The notes beneath the pieces are model-generated. The model ran no database searches. It worked only from the letters and a program-made list of their open reading frames with translations, and was not told where the DNA came from. From contig MU004230.1 of the NCBI GenBank assembly GCA_010405405.1, forward strand, positions 3,059,744 through 3,123,743: 64,000 nt of DNA. Reading direction: 5' to 3'. The position numbers were made by a program, and so were the translations under genes. Shown piece after piece: positions 1 to 12,500 of the stretch. Origin of the DNA: Microthyrium microscopicum (Eukaryota; Ascomycota; Dothideomycetes; Microthyriales; Microthyriaceae). Numbering within the stretch: position 1 is the first letter of the stretch; every line of letters begins with the position of its first letter.

Positions 1-1993
1 CTTGTGTGAACTTGATTGTGAAGGATTCGACTCCCGGATCTCCTTTCCAGAAGATTTGCAGCGAGTAAGATCCAGATTTCGCCGACGTGATAGTATCCGT
101 GACGTTTTGCATAAAGATCCTACCCTTCAGCTGCAGTCTCGGTCTTCCTCTCTTGTCGACGAGCTGCTTGCCAAGCACTTTATTTTTCTGCTTGCTTGAA
201 TTCATTTCCTTGCAACATAACAAAATCATTTCAAAGAGATACATTTTGTACTTGTAAAACGTTAGTACATGCACGTTCAACTCCAAGTAGAGTAGCTTAC
301 CTCTCGTTCCTGCTCCTTTGGATTAGAGCTGTCTCCTTTAATGACTTGATATGTGCCGTGGAGTAGCAGGTCGCGAAAGCTTTGCAGTTGGTGTCCTTTC
401 CAATCTTCCACTCGTTCATTGAGCTCTTGCATTGCTTGCGTTCGTTCTTGTCTGTCAATCGCAGCATTGGTGGCTTGAAGTACAGAATTCGCGGCTTCGA
501 TACCGGCTTCGATGTCCTTCTGTCTGATTGGATCCAAGTCGCCTTTATCCCGGAGTTCCCTCAAAAGCAGTGGATATTTCGACAAGCGTTGAAAAGGCTT
601 TAACAAGAAGGCGGCTAGAACAGTCGAATCGCTGGTGAATTGATGTAGTTCGGGAGGACCACCAATGTCCCTTAATTTGTCGAATTCTCTGAGCGCGACT
701 TTTTCGCATTTATTTTGGTTGGCGATGTATTGTTCGTAGACCTTGAAAGCATCCTTGTAGAGCACAAAAAGACTGCCCCAGTTCTGTTGCTCTTCGGGGA
801 CTATGTTTGTCTGCTCAACTCGAATCAAGAAGCGACGCTGAAAATCCAGGAGGGCATTGAGGTTGAAGAATATATCGTGAATAGCATCACCGCTAATGAC
901 GCCCTTTTCCTCCACCAGCTTCTTGAAATCGTGGAGCAATTCCAAATGTTGCACATAGGTTCTTTCTGTTGCTACAAGCTCGGCAACAATATGCTGACGC
1001 TTGGTTTTCTTCACCCCAGAGACATCACCTGCTTCGTTTTGACCAAAGCTAGGATCCAGTACCCCTTTTGAAACCAGTATATCCAGGACTTGATTGAGCA
1101 CTCGAGTCACCTAAAAGGAGATTATGTCAGCGACCAACTAGAAACATTTTATGCGTCATGTTTACCTTGACGAATCCGGTGGTATCATCACCGTACAAAT
1201 CGCGAATTTGGAAGCATTCCTTGATTTTTAGGTCATTGACGCAGGCCTGTATGAACTTGTATGTGGTGTCTTTCCGCCTATTTGCTTCGGTTTTTGTCAT
1301 ATTTTCCTCCAAAAGTACTCTTGGCCCCGTAGCATTGTATAAATCAATCAATGGATATCCTCGTCGAAAAAGCCGCCAGACAAGAGTAACGGGATCCGCA
1401 TCTCCTCCAGCTTCAACTTCTTCCTCGCGCAACATGTTATCGAAACCCTGCAGACCCCTTAACCGCTGACACAGAGTCGTACATATTTGAAAAAGCGAGC
1501 CCTCCTTGTCGCCACGTTTATTTAGTACACTCTCTTGAGGAGCCAGAGGGTTTCCGAGGTTTGAAGGCGTGGGTGTAGGGAGCGGAGGCGGGTTGAAAAG
1601 GGTTGACTGTGTTGTCGCTCCGGTGGAGTCGCTGCTGCGGAGGGAGCTCGGTTGGGAGTATGAGCTGGTATGAGTGTTGGACTGGTGTGAATTGGACATG
1701 TATGCGGTAAAGCGGCCTGGGGCGGCGGGGATAGAGGGATGAGTCGAAGTGCGAGACAGTTGGTAGGAGGAAACAACCTCCATAATAGAGGCGGTGGAGG
1801 CTCGAGGAGGGCCGAGGGGGGTGGTGGCGGTTACACAACTCTGGCGATGGAATGTAGAGTGGTTGTGGAAAGTCTGGGTTGTTGTGGGGTTGTTGATAGG
1901 AACCGAGCAGAATCTGTTCTTCCCTTGAGGTTGATGGAGATGGGGAGAGAGTTGTGGATGGGCTTTGACAAGAGTCTGTCGGAACAAGTCCAC
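1..1993 (-). CDS. cdc24: Cdc24, Rho-type guanine nucleotide exchange factor for Cdc42 (3' end outside window)
   Basis: Cdc24 activates the GTPase Cdc42 at sites of polarised growth. Exons on the minus strand are 1993-1166, 1110-301 and 250-<1; introns of 55 and 50 bp, the second with a CTAAC branch point. The N-terminal part is low-complexity (Ser/Thr/Pro). It is followed by the CDC24 calponin-like domain (about residues 155-280, with PVTLVWRLFRRG and RDLYGDDTTGFVKV). Then comes the DH catalytic domain (starts near IVAELVATERTYVQHLELL; core LLKPFQRLSKYPLLL), then the PH domain (YKMYLFEMILLCCKEMN, and FWKGDPGVESF at the window edge). The C-terminal PB1 domain expected in this family would lie beyond the window. 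The start is uncertain: ATG 1993 is the longest choice, ATG 1783 (MEVVSSYQ) is an alternative. The DH-PH order and the CH-like domain distinguish it from Rom2/Bud3-type GEFs. Confidence 0.95.
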
Positions 1994-2050
1994 GGACGGG
2001 AGAAAGCACTGAAGCAGGCAGTGTGCTAGAGTGCTAAGGGTGCTCTAGTC

Positions 2051-2077
2051 GGGCTGCTGGGCTGCTGGGCTGCTGGC
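2051..2077. repeat. Tandem repeat of 8-bp unit GGGCTGCT, about 3.4 copies
   Basis: The unit is repeated back to back with no mismatch. It lies about 60 bp upstream of the longest possible Cdc24 start, so it is in its promoter or 5' UTR. Confidence 0.9.
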
Positions 2078-2115
2078 TTGGTCGGGGGTTCTCTGAGGGG
2101 GGTGGAGGGATGCTT

Positions 2116-2134
2116 GCTTTGCTTTGCTTTGCTT
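2116..2134. repeat. Simple repeat (GCTTT), 3.8 copies
   Basis: A short perfect pentanucleotide repeat upstream of cdc24. It gives a purine-rich AAAGC tract on the cdc24 sense strand. Confidence 0.85.
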
Positions 2135-4701
2135 CCTTTGGTTTGGTTAGGGACCGCCCAGTGGTTTGCATCAACTCTGAAACTGGAAAAGGGGGCCCAA
2201 GCGTTTACGAAGAAGCCTCTCGCACTGCAACTTTTCCCATCATACATGATCCATCCCCACGCTGCCTTCGCATAATTAATTCTGCTTTTATAATATACAT
2301 CGCCGCTCGCTATACAATCTACAACCAGCTCCTGCTCCATTCTCTTGACTTGGCGTTGCTGGCAGCATGCCAACATAACACCCACCAAATCTGCTTCCCG
2401 GAAGCGAGGTTGGGGATATTGCGGATCGCGTCTCCCTCTCAAACCACATCAAAGCAGGGCAGAGTGACAGAGTCTGGCAGGAGTCGGGCAATTGGACGAG
2501 TCGACAACTCTCCAAACCAGGGCCGCGCGCTACTCATTGCACTTCTGACCATGACTGCAGCTTTCACGCTCTATCATCACTTTTCCAAGGCTTCAAGTAT
2601 TGCTCACACGCTCTCTTGCTCGAGCCGCCCTCACCAACAATCGACAAATCAGTCGAGCATTGGACGTTGAGTGCAGCACAAACAGAACCAACCAGTTGCC
2701 CTCCCTTGGCTTCCAGAACATGCGTGGATTGCAGCACCATGCACCACTCAACAGCGACAGAACATTTAAAGCGCCAACCACCGCGTCCTGTTGGGCACAC
2801 AAAGTCGACCGGCGCTTCACCAAATGTCGGAGACTTGTCTGTATCTCTCCCTCTTATTATTGGCCGCCGTTTTCTTGTGCATCGACATCAAATGTATTAA
2901 CCCAAGAAGCCCAGAAAATCTCGGTCACGTGAGGGTCCATTTCCTTTTTGAGAAGTGTTATCAACTTATCGCGCATCAATCTCACAGAGCGCTTTTCGCC
3001 GTGTCATTTTCTTTAGGCTGTGAAACCCGCTCCTTGTTGGGCCTGAGTGGACCTTCAGTCCTTCACACGCCCAACTAAACTTGTACAGTTTTTGCAGACA
3101 AATGTTTATCAAAAGTGAAAGTGCCCCCCATGCAACATTGCAAATTGGGCTTGATGGCCACATCCTTGGTCTAAAACACGCCACCTCTCCTATTTCCATT
3201 TTGTCCAATGATGCAAGGCTGAACTTCTTGCTTACAATTCCTGGGCGATCTTTAAAGGCTCGGTCGCCATTGGGGTTTGTTGAACACCATGAAGATCATC
3301 GAATATCCCAGAAAACCCGAACATGTTCGCGGGTGATGGTACCGTCCCTGCGGTTCTCGGTCCGCCGTCGTTTGCAAGTGTCGCTCAACCAAAGCTTTTA
3401 CGAAGACCCAGGTTCAGCGCAATCCCACCTCAGAAGCTGGAAATGAAACGGGTCGTCGCACATCTTAATTTCAGTATTTAAGGCTGGCGGCGGCGCGATG
3501 GTGTTCAGCTGGGCAGCAAAACCTACCCTGATAATTTCTCTATCCCACGGAACATCTGTTTGGTAAGAATAAGAAAGATACCAAGAGGGATAGTAAATGG
3601 AAAGAATAACCGACCCAAGAACTGTAGGATGATATAATAGCAAGGGTGGAATAGCTGCTATCAAAAGACTGATATAGACGTCGGTGAAAATCACCACGTC
3701 TATTTTCTCTATTATTTTCGTTCTGACCTCTTGAAGATAGATGGTTTTTATAGTCTCAAGATACTCGTGTCAAAGATCAGATGCTCTAATCTCAATTCTC
3801 CTTCAAATTGCAAGAATTCAGATCTCTGATTCTGGGAGCTACATACGATTCCCATCATCATCGATACGATATACTCTACCATCCATATTGAAAACTCTTG
3901 ATTTTTGGCAGGGCAATGGGTCAAGCGACTTCAAGAAACTCAAGGATATCGGGTTCATCATTCGAAGTACTCCATATGCTAGCCGTCTTGATTTCAGGCA
4001 AACTGATACAGTATCTGATATCCATTGTTACCATCCACCTATAACATGACCCTGTTCATAGCGTGTTTGAGTGCTACCAGGTATCAAGCGAGCAATATGT
4101 TCTGGAAGGCCGAGCAGTATTTGGTACTTTGGTGGTTCCCATGCACGACCATGGGCTGTCTTACCTATCGTATTCAAATAGTCAGAGTACAAGAAGGTAG
4201 TGAAGTTCTGGATGACTGTAAGAGGTAGTTTGAAAATGTACCGGTAGTTCTTCATGATTGGGTCCCATCAATGCGACTATAGATTTTGGATCTTTACACT
4301 GGATTAATTTGCAGAAATCCATTACTACCGGTATGCTCGCCTAGTCAGTGGTAAAGTGTTGAAAAGTAGATAGAAAGCTGGATAATTGGTTGTTGCAGGT
4401 GGTGACTGAGACGTTGGCTAACAAAAGGGAAGGCTCCAGAGTCAGTCCAGACTTTTGGCTCCTTGCAGCAACACCTTGACTTGCCTCAACACAACCACTT
4501 CCACGCCTACTCTAACCATACCACTATTCCACTCCTAATACTTTAATCTCCTCCTCCATCTCCTGCTCCCAACTGTGCCTGGTGATCTGACAATACTGCA
4601 GCCAGACTTGCTTTCTATCCATCCCTACCTTTGTAATCTGTGCTGTGCGCTTCTTGTGCTGCACATCCTCATCCCTTACAACGTCTCTCCTCGCCACTAT
4701 C

Positions 4702-7475
4702 ATGACCTGGCTAAATGATGAGGGCTTCTCGGAGGAAACCCGCATGGCAGAAGACGCTCTAGACAATGAAGTTGGCCCTTCAGCATCTCAGATACCTGAC
4801 TGGGTAGCCCGTCTACCCGCAAGACAAAAGAGTGGTAAGTTTACTTGTTCCCTCTATGCCAACCCCACAATCTTCGTCTTCATCAGCCTTTGCTAATCAG
4901 CCATCCACTCCCAGAACTCGCCTATGCCATCCTCCGAAGCCTTCCAACATCCAATATCGCTTTGATTGTTGACAAACTCAATCCACTCCTTCATATCGAC
5001 CCCATCCTCCACCTTCCGGCTGAAATCACTCAGGAGATCTTCGCTTACCTTGATCTCCCTTCTCTCGTCACCGCAACTGTTCTATCGAGATCATGGCGTC
5101 TCCAAGCACTAGATCCACAATTATGGAAACACTTGTTCGCATCGGAGGGTTGGAAGGCAGACTACAAGCGCGTGTGGGATTTTGAAGAAGGACAACGGCA
5201 GCGCGACCAAGAGAAGCAACGCGAACGCAAGTCACGCGCACGGCCTGCGGATGCCGTTTCCGATACCGAGTGCAAGTCCCCTAAGAAGAGAGCTCGCGAA
5301 CAAAGCCAGTTTCAACGAGATGATGAAGATTCGGCCATGCTGGAAGTAAATGCAGCCAGTCCAGCTCGATGGGCGGAGCAACATGGCACGGTTGAGGCCG
5401 ATGATGTCGACATGGAAGACCTAGTTCCAGGCTCAACGCGACTAGACGATGAAGATCAAGCTCAACAAGCACAATTGTCCCTATTCAATTCTCGGCGAAA
5501 TACGACTCGTCCACAGCCCATATATCCGCCAATAAAGTCAACACTATTGACCACAGAATTTAGCTCATCTGCCCAGATAAACTGGCAATATCTATACAAG
5601 CAAAAGCGTAGACTGGAGGAGAACTGGAAAGCCGCACGATTCACAAATTTCACATTACCCCATCCTAGTCATCCCCACGAGGCTCATGCGGAGTGTATTT
5701 ACACCATCCAGTACGTGGGAAAGCACTTGGTCAGCGGTAGTCGAGATCGAACAATTCGCATCTGGGATCTGGACACTCAGCGTCTGATATTACCACCGCT
5801 ACGTGGACATGAAGCCTCTGTTCTTTGTCTTCAATTTGATATGCGACCATCAGAAGACGTGATAATATCAGGGGGAAGCGACTGTCACATCATCGTGTGG
5901 CAATTCTCTACCGGCAAGATGTTGAAGAAGATCGAACGCGCACATCACGAATCTGTGTTGAATCTGAGATTCGACAGCCAATATCTAATCACATGTTCCA
6001 AGGACCGGACTATCAAAGTTTGGAATCGCCATTCACTCTTACCGGATGATGAGGCATACCCGGCCAAAGGATCATCATCTTCTGCTCGATGGCCCTCTTA
6101 CATTATCGATATTTCTGACGAAATGGCTCGAACTGGTTTACGGATTCAACCGCTTGCTGAATATTCCTTGTTGATGACCCTTAACGGACACTCTGCTGCA
6201 GTAAACGCAATTCAAGTGTTGGACAACACCATTGTGTCAGCATCAGGTGATAGACACATCAAAGTCTGGAACATCAAAACTGGCATGTGTACCAAGACAA
6301 TATACGGTCATCAAAAAGGCATCGCTTGTGTACAATTCGATGGCCGTCGGATTGTTAGCGGTAGTAGTGATGAAACCGTCCGCATATTTGATGCAGTCAC
6401 AGCGGCGGAAGTTGCATGCTTGAGAGGCCATGCTGAGCTTGTTCGTACTGTACAAGCTCGTTTTGGCGATGTTATGAGCGACGTCAAGAAGGAAGAAGCA
6501 GAGGCGCGAGCATTGGACCAGAAGTTCTTCAAGGCTTCCGCATCCAACCCGGAGCAAGCCAAGCTTTCGCGAGAACAGTGGCGCGCTCGAAATGCCGGTA
6601 GCAGTGATGTTAATGATGTATTTGCATATGGTGCAAAACTCCCACCTGGGGGAGGCGGAAGCAAATGGGCTCGGATTGTCTCTGGTAGCTACGACGAAAC
6701 TATCATTATCTGGACTAGAAATCCCAAGGGCAAGTGGATACCTCTACATCAACTCACGCAATGGGAAGCAATTCTCCGAGCTGGTGGTCAACCCCGATAC
6801 ATCCCACAGCCTGGTCAATTTCCTCCAGCACAACACATTGCGAATGGTGAAGTTCGACGAAGAGCTCAGCGTACTCATCATAACAATCATCGACAGCAGC
6901 CGCAGCAGCAGCAACAGCCACAAGCCGCCCAAGGTCGTAATGGTCGTACACAGCAACGTACAGCACATCTCACACAGAACCACGCCTCTAACGCACAGTC
7001 AGCCGCATCGCCAAGCTCCATGCAAGCTCAACATAGTACATCTGTGACCCCAGACCCTCCCACTGCAAGCGCAAGCAGTGCAGCTGCTGTGATGCTGCGG
7101 AACGACAATGCCGCCTCTAGACCGCAACCATCTCCTCCTCAAGCTACTGCCCAACCCATTCCCCATCGTCCCGTCCAACCAGGACAGCAAGCTCAGGCAG
7201 GAGCCACGACAACTCAAGCTCCCACCGCTCCCGCCTCAAACTCTAGACATACACAAGCGCAAGCGGCTTTGGCGACCCAGTCAGCAAATGCACAAGCACA
7301 AGCCACAGCTGGCGCGCAAGCAGGCCCTCATCACGGACAACGCATCTACAAGCTTCAGTTTTGCAGCCGGCGACTGCTCTGCTGTAGTGTAGAGCCGATT
7401 ATCGTCGGTTGGGATTTCTGCTGTGGTGACCGAGACTTGGAGATAGCATCGGAGTTTTTCAGCGAAGAGTCGTAA
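4702..7475 (+). CDS. F-box/WD40 protein, SCF ubiquitin-ligase substrate receptor (FWD-1-like)
   Basis: This should be the adaptor that brings phosphorylated substrates to an SCF (Skp1-Cullin-F-box) ubiquitin ligase. Exons are 4702-4834 and 4915-7475 (897 aa); the 80-bp intron splits codon 45. The F-box is at about residues 77-120 (LPAEITQEIFAYLDLPSL). An acidic, Lys/Arg-rich linker follows, then WD40 blades ending in IRIWDL, IIVWQF, IKVWNR, IKVWNI, VRIFDA and IIIWTR. A Gln/Ala/Ser-rich insertion (about residues 690-850, poly-Gln near 703) precedes one last blade (IVGWDF) at the C-terminus, so the seventh blade is far from the other six in sequence. The layout recalls Neurospora FWD-1, which targets the clock protein FRQ, but other F-box/WD40 families (Met30, Cdc4, Pof1) exist, so the ortholog assignment is an inference. 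The gene is convergent with the gene ending at 7734. Confidence 0.92.
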
Positions 7476-7733
7476 TCTGGGAGTAAAGCATGGTGATATT
7501 CTGCTGACATTTCAGTTGATAGCATAGCGCATATTGGCATGTCTTGCCGGGGAAATACTCGTCGTACACATGGCTGTTATGTACCTACTACATTCCTCAA
7601 ATAATATTTATTATTCCAAATTACTCCTGTCGTCTACGAGAAACACGTCGTAAGTGGTCTAATCATTGCATTTGTATATCCTTAAGTCAGTGAGCTGTTG
7701 ACCTTCCATCCAAGCTTAGTATCGCTCTATCAT

Positions 7734-9538
7734 CTAGCCCAGCCTGACTTTCTTATACATCCGAAGACACTCCTGCATATCACTAACAACCGTAGTCCCA
7801 GCCTCACCACCCATCCGATCCCCAATCAACCCCAAAAACAACGCCGCATAGCAAAACTCCTTCTTCCTCCCCTTCAACCCATCAAACTGCGCTCTCGTCA
7901 TCCCCCCATTCTCCATCCACCCCTTCCACTCCCCCAACATCTGTCCCAACCGCCCCGCCACCTCCTCACTAACCACGCATTCCCACAAACACCTCTCCAC
8001 AACCTCCTGCACCGTCTCCCCTTCCCCAACCACTCCCTCACCACTCAACCACGCCCTACACGCCTCCGTAACTACCCCACTCCCCATGCGTACACTGCCC
8101 AACGCTTCCACGCACTCTGCCTCCTCCGCGCGCGCCTTCTCTACCTGCGCGCGCTGAGCTTCGAAACTGCGCTCTCGTTGCTCGCGCATCATTCGGTCCA
8201 GTGATGCTTTCTGCCGCTGGTCCGGCGGCAGACGGCTTTCGGCCATGAGAGCTTGGAGGTGGGTATCGCGGCGCTGGTCTTCTGCTAGCCGTTCGAGTTG
8301 CGCGGTGGTCGCGCTGGAGGTGCGCCAGGTGGGGGCGGAGGATTCGGGGAGGAGGGAGAGGAGGACGAGGATGCCGGCGGGGATGGTGGGTGTTGTGGAG
8401 AGGGTGGTTATTTCGGGCGGTGGAGTGAATGACTGGAAGGGAGATGCGTTAGTATTGTATGGTTGGTTGTTGTGAGATGGGGGGAATAGTTACCCAGAGA
8501 CCGCCGTCAGGACGGAGGGCGGTGATGGCGCTGGCGAAGAAGGGGGCGAGGGGGGAGGGTGGCATTAGGTGGTGGGCTTTGTAGGGGTGTTGGGTGGGTT
8601 CGATTAGGATTGTGGAGAGGCCGTCGGTTGAGAGTCGGAGACGGATTGATTGGGCTTCTTTGGGGAGTTGGGATAGTGTGGACATGTATGAGTAGCGGGA
8701 TATGCGGGAGTGGTGGGTGTGGATGGAGGATATGGAGAGTTTGAGATGCGCGTGTCGTTGGTGTTTGGGTTTGTCGGTGAGTTTCGCTTCGTCTTTGGAT
8801 TCGGCCTTCTCATCGACAGTGTCTTTGATGGGAAGAAGGCCCAGTGTTGTTCCCTCTTCAGGGGCGCAGAGTCGAGACCAGTATGGTGGTAGATCGCTTA
8901 CGCTTCGATGGTCCCAATCTCCCTGCCAGTCTAGCACGAGAGCGAGTTTGCCATCGCTGTCTTCGCTTGTCGTTGTGCGAACAACGGCGTCTGCTGTTTG
9001 TGGTGATTTGAGAAGTACAGTGCCCGCCGGTGTCCATAGGCCAGCGGCTCTCAGGTCACAAAAGCCTCCAGAGTCTGGTACGGCTCCTCGGTCGAGAAGA
9101 AAAGCCACAAGTTCTTCAAAGTCAATCTCAGCCGCGGGTTGCTCTAGCTCATCGTGATATTGGAGCCTGTAGCTTTTGGTACCAATAGGCATCTCGCGCC
9201 AGTGAAAAGTAGTCCATGAACCACCTTTCAACTCGCTATCGAGCTCGTTGATACTGAAGTAGTTGGAGTCGAAGCGATCCAGTGGCGTTAGCGATAGGCG
9301 AGGTATTTCAATTTCGATGATTCCCGAGAGCATAGACGATCGTGTAAGAGCAGCGACATGGTTTCTCAATAGTATTTTTCTGATATCGCTCAATGTGACC
9401 ACGGATTTATAGAATGTGTAGAGAGACGGAAGGACCTGGAATTGTTAGCTGCTTCGTCTTTTTGGATTCGAGATTTCTTACACCAATGACTGCCAATGGT
9501 ATACCCACATAAGTTATTATATCGACAGCTGAAGGCAT
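7734..9538 (-). CDS. Conserved fungal membrane protein of unknown function
   Basis: Exons are 9538-9482, 9435-8494 and 8432-7734 (565 aa); all junctions are phase 0. The tiny first exon codes for only 19 residues. It runs straight into exon 2 to make a hydrophobic N-terminal segment (ITYVGIPLAVIG then VLPSLYTFYKS), probably a membrane anchor. The middle contains a soluble region with conserved-looking IEIEIPR and LTPLDRFD motifs. A second hydrophobic stretch (GILVLLSLLP) opens exon 3 and is followed by a Glu/Arg-rich helical tail. I recognise the N-terminal pattern as one found widely in filamentous ascomycetes, always as a hypothetical protein; I know of no function. The first ATG that allows the membrane segment is 9538. 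Confidence 0.85.
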
Positions 9539-12500
9539 GTTTACAGCTTTTTTATCCCCTGGATTTAGGTACCTGGAAATGGTAGACTTCACCCACCAAT
9601 GATAAGGTGAGCGCACCGCAATTCCAAGCTCTTTCAATTGATTACCCTAGGATCACTCGCATTTTTGAAATATCATTATACTGATTAGACTCAGAACAAT
9701 GTTTTGGAAGCCGCCGTTGCTTGTTACTTCTCTCAGTTTGTTCTCTTCTTTCCTTCTTTTACCCCTGAATTGTGACCCGTGCCCAAAAACGCCACAACAG
9801 ATATCTCAACCTCAACTGATTATTTCACGATGATTTCAACTCCTCCGCTCTCCAAACTGCGACCATATCATTTTCGTTAGCTTACGCATTGTTAATAATT
9901 ACCATGGACAATCAGACACTAATCATAGAGTATGATAATTCCGCATATCGCGAGGAACTGCCATACATAAGGTACCTACCTACCCAGCTTCCAATGCACG
10001 AGCATCTATAGGTCTTCAGCGAACCCATCGACAGTACGCCACTGGCCGCCTGGAGCATCAATTCATACCCTGTATGTCATATAGGTGCAGTCTCAGCTAA
10101 TTAAGTTCGGATATTGCTGGTATTACAGTTAGTAGGTACGGGCAGTGAACTTTTGACAATGCAAAATTGATGCTAATCGATGAGTTCTTTCCAGGATGGT
10201 TGAGAACAGCCACCTATTGGCTGATTAAAGTTCACGCGATGCGTTTACTCCGCATTTTCGCGGATGTATATCCATTCATTAATGACCCATATATTGCGTC
10301 AATTCAATCACAGTGTGCATTCCAGGATTTTGGATCCTCCAAATGAAGAATTGCAAGACTCCATTGGACAAGTTGGCGCCAAGATACCCAGGAACGTCTA
10401 AGCGTGAAGGAATGGGATTTGATGTCTAGGATGAGAACCCTCAACAGAAGATATCCAGGATCAAAGTGGATGCATTGGCCGTGAGGAGCAAAGCAATGTG
10501 CTCTTAAGAGAGGCCGTCTCTGCTACTTCATATCCTCTTTGTTCACTTCCTTTTCAAAGGTTCTCATTCATACCTCACCTGCCAGAATGCCATTGCTCAT
10601 GTCTCAGCTCGGAATTGCCGCCGCTTGTATGAAACTCTGTCCGAATGGGGCTAAACCTTCCAACCAAAGCCCTGGTTGATATTCACACCATCGCGCAAAA
10701 ACCTGACTGAGTTTCGGCTCCGGCCCGAAGTTAGCTCTGTTCCATGGGCTACGATCTTGCGCAATCTCACCAACTCCTAGAGTGGGAAGTGGGAACAGAT
10801 CGGAAAAGAGCCGGGAGGCAGTCTACTCTTGATCCAATTCGTTTTGTTCTATTTTACCCAAATGCCAAGGACAACTCTGGATTTGTATGCTTCAAATTTG
10901 AGGTCTTCAGGACTACGGTTGGTTACGATACTGAATGGCGGGCCTTAATCGAGACTTTTACGAATGCGAAGCAAAGTGTTCATGGGAATCCCGACCAACA
11001 GGGTATATGCTCTCTGAAAACAATTTCCAAGGAACTCCCGGTTGAAAGAATCAGGGTTCAGTCAAACACAGAATGGAAATACGAAGTCTTCGCGTATTGA
11101 TGCTCCCTTATGTTCCACGGTGCGTCAGATTAGGATGAATCGTCGGGAGAAAACAAAACAACACTAGATAAGGTTGGTAATGGATACCGACTTTCTCCTT
11201 TGATGGTTGATGGAGTATCAGAGCGTCCAATACTCACACGGCCGGTACCCAATTAGGTACTGCATATACATCGGCCTTCCACTCCTTCACTGCGACTTCA
11301 TGAAGCCACATGGGATTTCCGAACTCTTCTTCAAACTTGACACGATACGCCGAGCTGATTATGTGGAGAAAAAGCGCCCCAGCTGAGACATGATGATGAG
11401 ACCAGCGTTCTCCGATATCAACCTTGCTAACGGATTAGGTAGGTCAGGACAACTCGCCTATCCGAAGCTAAAAGTGACAGGTTTGATGGGACATCTCACG
11501 TCCATTGACGCCAAGAACCGCGCGGAAGCCATAATAGTTCTTGATCACTTGGCCTGTCAAGCTATAAGCACCGTTATTAGCCAGATACCTAAACAATCAA
11601 CGCCAACCGGAACTCGGGGGCTTTAAGCCTCAACAAGCCTTGACTACGACTTGGCTGTACCAAAAAAGGCTACCAATTGGATGTCACGGCTCATGTGCGT
11701 TGTTTCATGTCATGGCGTAAGATTTAGACTGGTATACTCATAAGGTAGGTGGTATTATGAATTACCTGCGGTCTCATTCGCCTTCCTTGCGGACAGGTAA
11801 GTTGACGCCATGTTTTCTCTTTCATGGTCTCGCACGGGGGTATACGGAATCGAGATAATAATACTTAATATAAGCAACTATAGGACACTGTTACTAAACT
11901 TGACTAGCTTCCGTCAATACTTGACTGAGACCACAGGCCAAGGCCTTGACCCCATCAATGCATAGCTCGCGTGGCAAGGCCTCAAGTCGCATTTGAACGT
12001 TTCAGATAAACAACAAACATGATTTGCACATCAGAGCCGCACGCTAACGTAGACCTGGTAGTTCTCAGCGATAGGTAGCGATCTTCCCCATGATCCTTGG
12101 AATCAGGGCCCATCCGCTAATGACGCAAGGCAGGTTTTGACACTACCAGGACACTACCTGTCTGTCGTTAGGATATGGTACCTTTGATTATACATGGCGC
12201 CCTGTACGGGGCGCTACATATTTATTGACTACACACATACTACTTACTGTTTAGGGCCTGGAATTCTGCAAAACCATTCCATTGGCTGCCCGCGCTCTGG
12301 TATTCTGCGGTTCACTATTTCAAGGGGCAGTCTATGCGGCCGAATGCAGTGTCTAAGTGTGACATGAGAACAGAGATGTCGAAGGTAGACCCAGCTGTCC
12401 GATGGCAAACGCTGGTCGCTATTTCGAGTAGCGAGCAACATCCTCAATTAACGATTGCGGTTGTGCAGGCACGGCGACTACCCTTATTCCAAACTTCAAA

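Larger units (their letters stand above)
1994..4701. other. Intergenic: promoters/leaders of cdc24 and the F-box gene
   Basis: This 2.7 kb stretch lies between two divergent genes. I find no convincing coding exon on either strand. It holds two simple repeats close to the cdc24 start (listed separately) and probably a long, pyrimidine-rich 5' leader of the F-box gene from roughly 4430 on. A minus-strand open frame at 4028-4255 has a good GTAAG-type donor inside it but no joinable partner exon that I could find. Confidence 0.6.

Noticed and set aside
4028-4255. 75-codon minus-strand frame with plausible composition (AWEPPKYQILLGLPEHIARL)
   Set aside because: No partner exon, no family recognised, and it overlaps equally long frames on the other strand.
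8702-9157. 151-codon plus-strand frame opposite the membrane-protein gene
   Set aside because: Shadow of a well-supported exon; Ser/Arg-rich with no protein character.
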